Assembly (NCBI GenBank): GCA_027604705.1
Contig: JADHYV010000041.1
Location: 1-64,000, forward strand
Length of the DNA: 64,000 nucleotides
Direction: 5' to 3'
Source of the DNA: Allomyces arbusculus
Lineage: Eukaryota; Blastocladiomycota; Blastocladiomycetes; Blastocladiales; Blastocladiaceae
Part shown: positions 56,827 to 64,000 of the stretch, piece by piece
How the letters are laid out: every line of letters begins with the position of its first letter
Numbering within the stretch: position 1 is the stretch's first letter
Made by a program: the position numbers and the translations under genes
Notes under the pieces: generated by a model
The model's database searches: none
Told to the model about the DNA's origin: nothing
Seen by the model: the letters and a program-made list of their open reading frames with translations, nothing else

Positions 56827-58959
56827 ATGTCGGCCATGGACGACGTCAAGGTCTACTGCTTTTCGGGGCTCGTCAAGCACGCAAGTCTCGTCAACAAGGT
56901 CTACCCGCAGCGCGCCGGCGACGAGCCCGTCCCGCAGGCCTCGCACCTCGCCTACCTCGTCTTCTACGCGCAGCACCGGCCCGAAAAGCTCGCCAAGGTC
57001 GCGCGGTACCTCGGAAAGCGGTACCGCTGGGACGCTTCCAAGAACCGGACCGGTTTCCACCTCGTCACACTCGCCATTCTCAATGCCCTCATCGACGCCT
57101 GTCCGGCGCACTTGCCCTACTTTGCGCGCGACGCGATTGCGATCTTGCTCGATGTCGTCGACCGCGCGGCGGGGACCAGCCCGGACTTGTTGGCAGCCGC
57201 GACTGTCACGTTTATCAAGTTTAATGCGCATTATGACGGGTCGCTCGATGCCGACCCGACGTTTGCGCCATTGTTTCTTGTGCTTGTCGACAAGTATTGC
57301 CAACTCGCCGTGGTCACGCCGAAGCCAACGAGCCCCGCCGAGTCGGCCTCGCCAACGTCGTCGCCCACGTCGCCTGAATCGCGCGATTCGTCGGGTAGCA
57401 ACCACGTCCACGAGTACGTTTTGTCGTTCCCGGCCTCGTATCGGTGGTCCTCATTGACGTGGATTCACCCGCTCGCCTGCCTCAGGATCACGCTTGCCGG
57501 CCTCGAGGGCCTCAAGGCCATCGCCTACTCGCCCTACCTCTTCACCTCGTCCAAGTGCGAGCGATACACGTCTAAGCTGATCCCGGCCTTACTGGCTAAC
57601 CTGCGCGTCAAATCCGCCTCCGGCCCCTCGCCCACCAGCAGTCCACGAACACGCGCAGCGGCGGCGGACGACCGTTACGCGCGGTTCACGGCGCACCGGC
57701 GCATGTCCGTCTACGACGATCTCCTCGGGGACGACGAACTCGCAGAAATTGCCCTGACGGCGTTGCAGCGTCTCGTGCGTGCGGCGACGGCGTCGGCAAT
57801 CGCACATGTGATCTTGCCCGTGTTTGCATTCTTGGACGCAAATGCAAAATGGAACGAGGCGCCGCTCGTCACGCTCGTGTTGAGGTCGACGATTGCCGTA
57901 TCGTCGGTACGCCGCGCTCGTCCCCTTTCCCTCTCTGCAGCGAATACTGACCGACTTTCGACCCACATAGATCCCGACGCAAACCATCATCCTCGGACAG
58001 ATTTTGAACCGGCTCAACATCCCTACGTTCGCGCACAAAGCGCGTCTCCTCGCCGTCCTGCCGCAAACGCGGCTTGCCATGCCGTGTCTCGCCATTTCGC
58101 AGGCCGACGTCGTCGACTGTCTCGTGCGCAACGCCGCCGAACAACCGGTGCATGTCGCTCGCGCACTCGCCTGGCTCACGACCGAATTCGCGAACGCCAA
58201 CGCATTACGCGACTGTCTTGCCCTGATTCTCGCGCGCGTCGCCGCACCATCGTTGCTTGGATCCGTCCTCGAAGTGCTCGAGACCCAGGCCGGGATAGCG
58301 CCCGATTCGACGCCGCCCCCCGTGGATCCGCCTTGGCTTGTAATGGACCAGCTCGATCCGCTGTTCCCGCTCCTCGATGGGCCTGATTTGGGGTTGGCAG
58401 CGCGGACAGCGACGTTATTCGCGCGGGCTCCGCCCGCACCGACCACGGCCCTCGCCCTCGCATTGGCACCACACGCCGCGAAACTCGCGGACCGCGACCT
58501 CGCCGTGAACTTACTCGACCGGCACGCCTGCCGGTGCGTTCCTGCAGCGCTAGCCGAAATCGACCAGTCGGCCCCCTTGGTTGCGACCGCATGGCGCGCA
58601 CGAATGGCGGCCGACGGACGTGCAAGTCCACCACCCACGGCCGCAGCGGACACAACGTCGTTGGGGGTGGGCCCGGCGGGCGCGAGCTCCGAGACTTTGC
58701 AGCGGCTGTATAAGCCGCGGTCGATGCTGCAGTTCCAGTCGCTCGATCGGAAGCCCACGACAGATGAGTTTCGCGCGATTTTGGATGGGCGGCCGGTGCT
58801 GGAGCGGCCCGTGTCGATGGGGCCGGATTGGGCGTTGCCGGTACGTCCAGGTGGTGGAGAGGAAGGGTTGGGGATGGGGTGGCCGATACTGACGCGTGAA
58901 TCCTGGTGCGTGTATAGTCTGGCGAGCTTGACCTCGACGACGTGCTCGACAAGGTCTAG
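56827..58959 (+). CDS. EFR3: EFR3, plasma-membrane anchor of the PI4-kinase complex, 663 aa
   Basis: Exons: 56827-57906, 57971-58840, 58918-58959; the last encodes only SGELDLDDVLDKV. Efr3 is a palmitoylated, basic rod of HEAT/ARM-like helices that anchors Stt4/PI4KA-Ypp1 at plasma-membrane patches for PI4P synthesis. The N-terminus matches the family: VKHASLVNKVYPQ, SHLAYLVFYAQHRPEKLAKV and ARYLGKRYRWDASKNRTGFH. LVTLAILNALIDAC and LPYFARDAIAILLDVVDR follow. The core continues as helical repeats. Fungal-type C-terminal elements include SETLQRLYKPRSMLQFQSLD and a short acidic end. ATG 56827 (MSAMDDV) or 56836 are both possible starts. Confidence 0.88.
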
Positions 58960-61568
<2,609 letters not shown>

Positions 61569-62125
61569 GTAGAGATGAGGAGGAGAGCAAGGGGAATGGG
61601 GCACGAGGTTGGCGTGCCCGGTTTTTGCATTTGAACGGGATCGCCGCCGAGCAAGACGCCGACACGCAGTGCGCTGTAAATACATACATGAGATGCACGA
61701 ATTACAGCAAGAATAGTGTCGGTGGTCATGATTCGCCAAAGCCCAGCCAAGATCCGGGATCGAGCGCGGGCGAACTCGGGATCGCGGGCCCTCGCCGGGA
61801 TGAAACGTCGGTGCGCTCGGGGTTCTCGAAATCGGAACACGTGCGCCAGGATCGGCGAAGCCTACGTCAGCGCGCGGGAAACAAAACCAGCACGCGACCA
61901 CCAAGTCAACCCCTGCACTGCCCGCAGCTTCTCCCGCCTCCGTTTCTCTTTCTCTCCCTTCTCGCCCTTCGCCACCACACGGTCCGCCACCCGCGCTGAG
62001 CGACCACCGAGGCGACGCCCGCGCGTGCCCGCAAGTGCACCCGCCCCGCGATCCACGGCCACCGGACAGCGACGACCTGCTGCAGAAGTTTCTGCAACCA
62101 CCACCACCGACCACGACCCCGGCAA
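61569..62125. other. Intergenic, Zn(2)Cys(6) gene upstream
   Basis: 557 bp. No ORF supported other than the leader of the next gene. Confidence 0.4.
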
Positions 62126-64000
62126 ATGCACGACGCTGCCATGGCCGAGGCCGCCGCCGCGGCCGGGAACACAAGTGCAGCATCGTCGCTGTCTGGCCAC
62201 GACGGCAATGGCCAAGGCAGCCCGCAGCAACAGCAGCAACAGCAGGCTCAACTGCAACAGCAAGCTCAACTGCAACAGCAACAGCAACAGAACCAGCAGC
62301 AGCAAAATGGCGACGCCAACAGCAGCGCCGCCAACGACTCGTCGGCCGCGTCGCGCAAGACGCGCATCTCGCAGGCCTGTGTCATCTGCCGCCGCAAAAA
62401 GTACCTTGATGCCCCAGCACGAACCAACCCGCCCGCCACGTCCGACCACCAGCTGACCGGCCCTCCCCTCGCTCGCAGAATCAAGTGCGACGGCGCGCGC
62501 CCGGCGTGCGGGTACTGTTCGGAGTCGCAGTTCCCCTGTTACTACACGACGCCACGACGCCGCGGCCCGCCGCGCAAAATGCCCAAGCTCGACCCGGAGA
62601 TTGACCTGATGCTGACGGCCAACGAGGTGGTCCCGCCCGCGGCTGCCGCGGCGCTCGCGGCGGCAGTCGCAGCTGCCGCGCAGGACGGGTCGCCGACCAT
62701 GGTCCCTGCCGCGCCAATGCTCCCGCCACCACCTGCCGCTGCCACCGCGGCCAACGGCATGCGGTCGATGAGCACGGCCGACCCACCCTTGCTCGCTGGG
62801 ATCCCGGACGGTCTGCGCGAGACGAATGGCGCGGAAATCGACATGGCTAGAAACAAGGTCACGTTCCTCGTCACGCTCAACAAGGACGACGTGCAGCATT
62901 TGCGGAATGTCGGGCCAACGTACGTGTCGTTGTTGTCTTCTCGCCTTTGCGCGTGTGTGGTTTGGTTGCACCGTGCCCATTCTGACCGGACATTGAAGCA
63001 GCCACGGTATCCACTTTTTGCGCGAGCACTTCCCGGAACGCTTCAAGAACTCGGCCTACGTCATGGAGCACCCAGACAAGCTGCTGTGCGTTGCCGATTA
63101 CCCGCCCGAGGAGGAGCTCGATGGGCTCGACCCGCTCGAGTTGCCGCCCCTGGACTTGCAGGAGCATCTCATCGAGTTTTACTTTGAGTACCTGCGACCG
63201 TACGTTATCGATGGTCGCTCCGGTTTGGGTCGCGCGGAAGTCTCACGCGAAAACTCATGTAGATTCTTCCCGATCATGGACCGCGACCAGCTCAATTTCT
63301 ATCGCCGCGCCGAGTCGGGCGAGCGCTTCTACTTTGAGCAGCACTCGCTCTTTGCCGTGGCCGCGCAATGGATCGTGCGCCTGGGCCGACCACGACCATC
63401 AGGGTTCCAACACCCGGCGATCCACGTGCGCAAGGCCAAGAAACTGTTGCACCGCACGCTCTCGGCCGCGCCGTCCCTGTCGCGCACGTGCGGCCTGATG
63501 CTGCTCGCCATGACCGAGGCGCCCGACGGCAAGGGGTCCGCGTGGGCACTGTCCGGTCTGGCCATTCGCATCGCGCAAGACGTCGGGTTGCACCTCGATC
63601 TTGCACGACTCCCCGTGCAGTCTTTCTTCTCGGAACGGCAAATGCACCGCGTGCGCACCGTCTGGTGGTGCTGCTACGCCATGGACCGCATGCTCGCACT
63701 CGCGCTCGGCCGCGCACTGGCCATTCGCGACGAGGATTTTGCCATGCCAATGCCCGATGCGGTCCCAGGCGGTGCCGACGATCCGGCCGTACGCGACTTT
63801 TGCGTGCAGTTGCGGCTCGCACAGATCCAGGGGCAGATTGCGCATGCGAACAACGCATTTCGTGCGATTCATCGTGTCGCGTGTCTCGGCGCGCACTCGA
63901 CGGCGCTCGAGCAGTGGTTGGCGGCGTTGCCGGCGCACCTTCGGTTCTCGTTTACGGCAAGACGTGCGGAAAGCCCCTTTGCACTGCACTTGAACTTGAT
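62126..64000 (+). CDS. Zn(2)Cys(6) fungal transcription factor, partial at right edge
   Basis: Exons: 62126-62400, 62479-62919, 63002-63199, 63263 to the edge, still open. These regulators are fungus-specific and bind DNA through a binuclear zinc cluster. Residues about 84-111 read CVICRRKKIKCDGARPACGY with two further Cys, fitting CX2CX6CX6CX2CX6C, interrupted by the first intron between the second and third Cys. A Gln-rich stretch precedes the cluster (CAG/CAA, 62228-62310). A fungal_trans (PF04082-type) domain follows: FFPIMDRDQLNFYRR, GLMLLAMTEAPDGKGSAWAL, SGLAIRIAQDVGLHLDL and RVRTVWWCCYAMDRMLALAL. ATG 62141 (MAEAAAA) is an alternative start. The regulated pathway cannot be told. It follows the C2H2 gene by 557 bp on the same strand. 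Confidence 0.92.

Noticed and set aside
61862-63046. 394-codon antisense ORF over the Zn(2)Cys(6) gene
   Set aside because: Overlaps well-supported exons on the plus strand, and its Leu runs again come from CAG repeats.

Overview
The window is nuclear DNA from a GC-rich, intron-rich, gene-dense fungus. Fungal character comes from a Zn(2)Cys(6)/fungal_trans regulator, a Rua1-C-type regulator, SDS23, EFR3 and QCR10/COX9-type respiratory subunits. A three-DM10 EFHC/Rib72-like axonemal protein implies motile flagella, so a zoosporic lineage is likely. Blastocladiomycota is my first guess and Chytridiomycota the alternative; this is inference from gene content, not a phylogeny.

I assembled 26 protein-coding genes by splicing ORFs with consistent phases and matching remembered family sequences. 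The 67 introns range from 50-odd to about 120 nt, most 65-85 nt, usually with a CTGAC/TTGAC-like branch site and a YAG acceptor. The donors are unusual: 43 of 67 start GTACG or GTGCG, and only two start GTAAG.

Layout. 0-10 kb: fragment of an SLC38/AVT amino-acid transporter, an RGG/His-rich protein, the EFHC-like protein divergent from a U1A/U2B''-type snRNP protein, SDS23, and an unknown helical protein. 10-20 kb: a genome-maintenance stretch (NSE2 divergent from mitochondrial DNA polymerase gamma, UCHL5, RAD51D) with COX9. 20-30 kb: a single-pass Ser/Thr/Ala-rich membrane protein, phytochelatin synthase divergent from QCR10, ZFAND1, and GET4. 30-37 kb: TRF4-type poly(A) polymerase, AHA1, a PTC1-like PP2C, and a three-KH RNA-binding protein. 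37-40.4 kb holds no supported gene. 40-48 kb: a large Gln-rich Rua1-C regulator and PRP6. 48-56 kb: a decayed copy of the 3' end of the 20-22 kb membrane-protein gene, then a tandem pair of unrecognised seven-helix membrane proteins. 56-64 kb: EFR3, a C2H2 zinc-finger protein with repeated LDRLL motifs, and a Zn(2)Cys(6) regulator cut by the right edge.

Most genes are housekeeping: splicing (U1A, PRP6), RNA surveillance (TRF4), DNA repair and mtDNA replication, respiration (COX9, QCR10), protein targeting and ubiquitin (GET4, UCHL5, ZFAND1), chaperoning (AHA1), PI4-kinase anchoring (EFR3). The best candidates for undescribed biology are the tandem seven-helix proteins with their conserved acidic tails, the donor-site bias, and the LDRLL-repeat zinc-finger protein. 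No transposon, virus-like element, CRISPR array, tRNA or rRNA was recognised.
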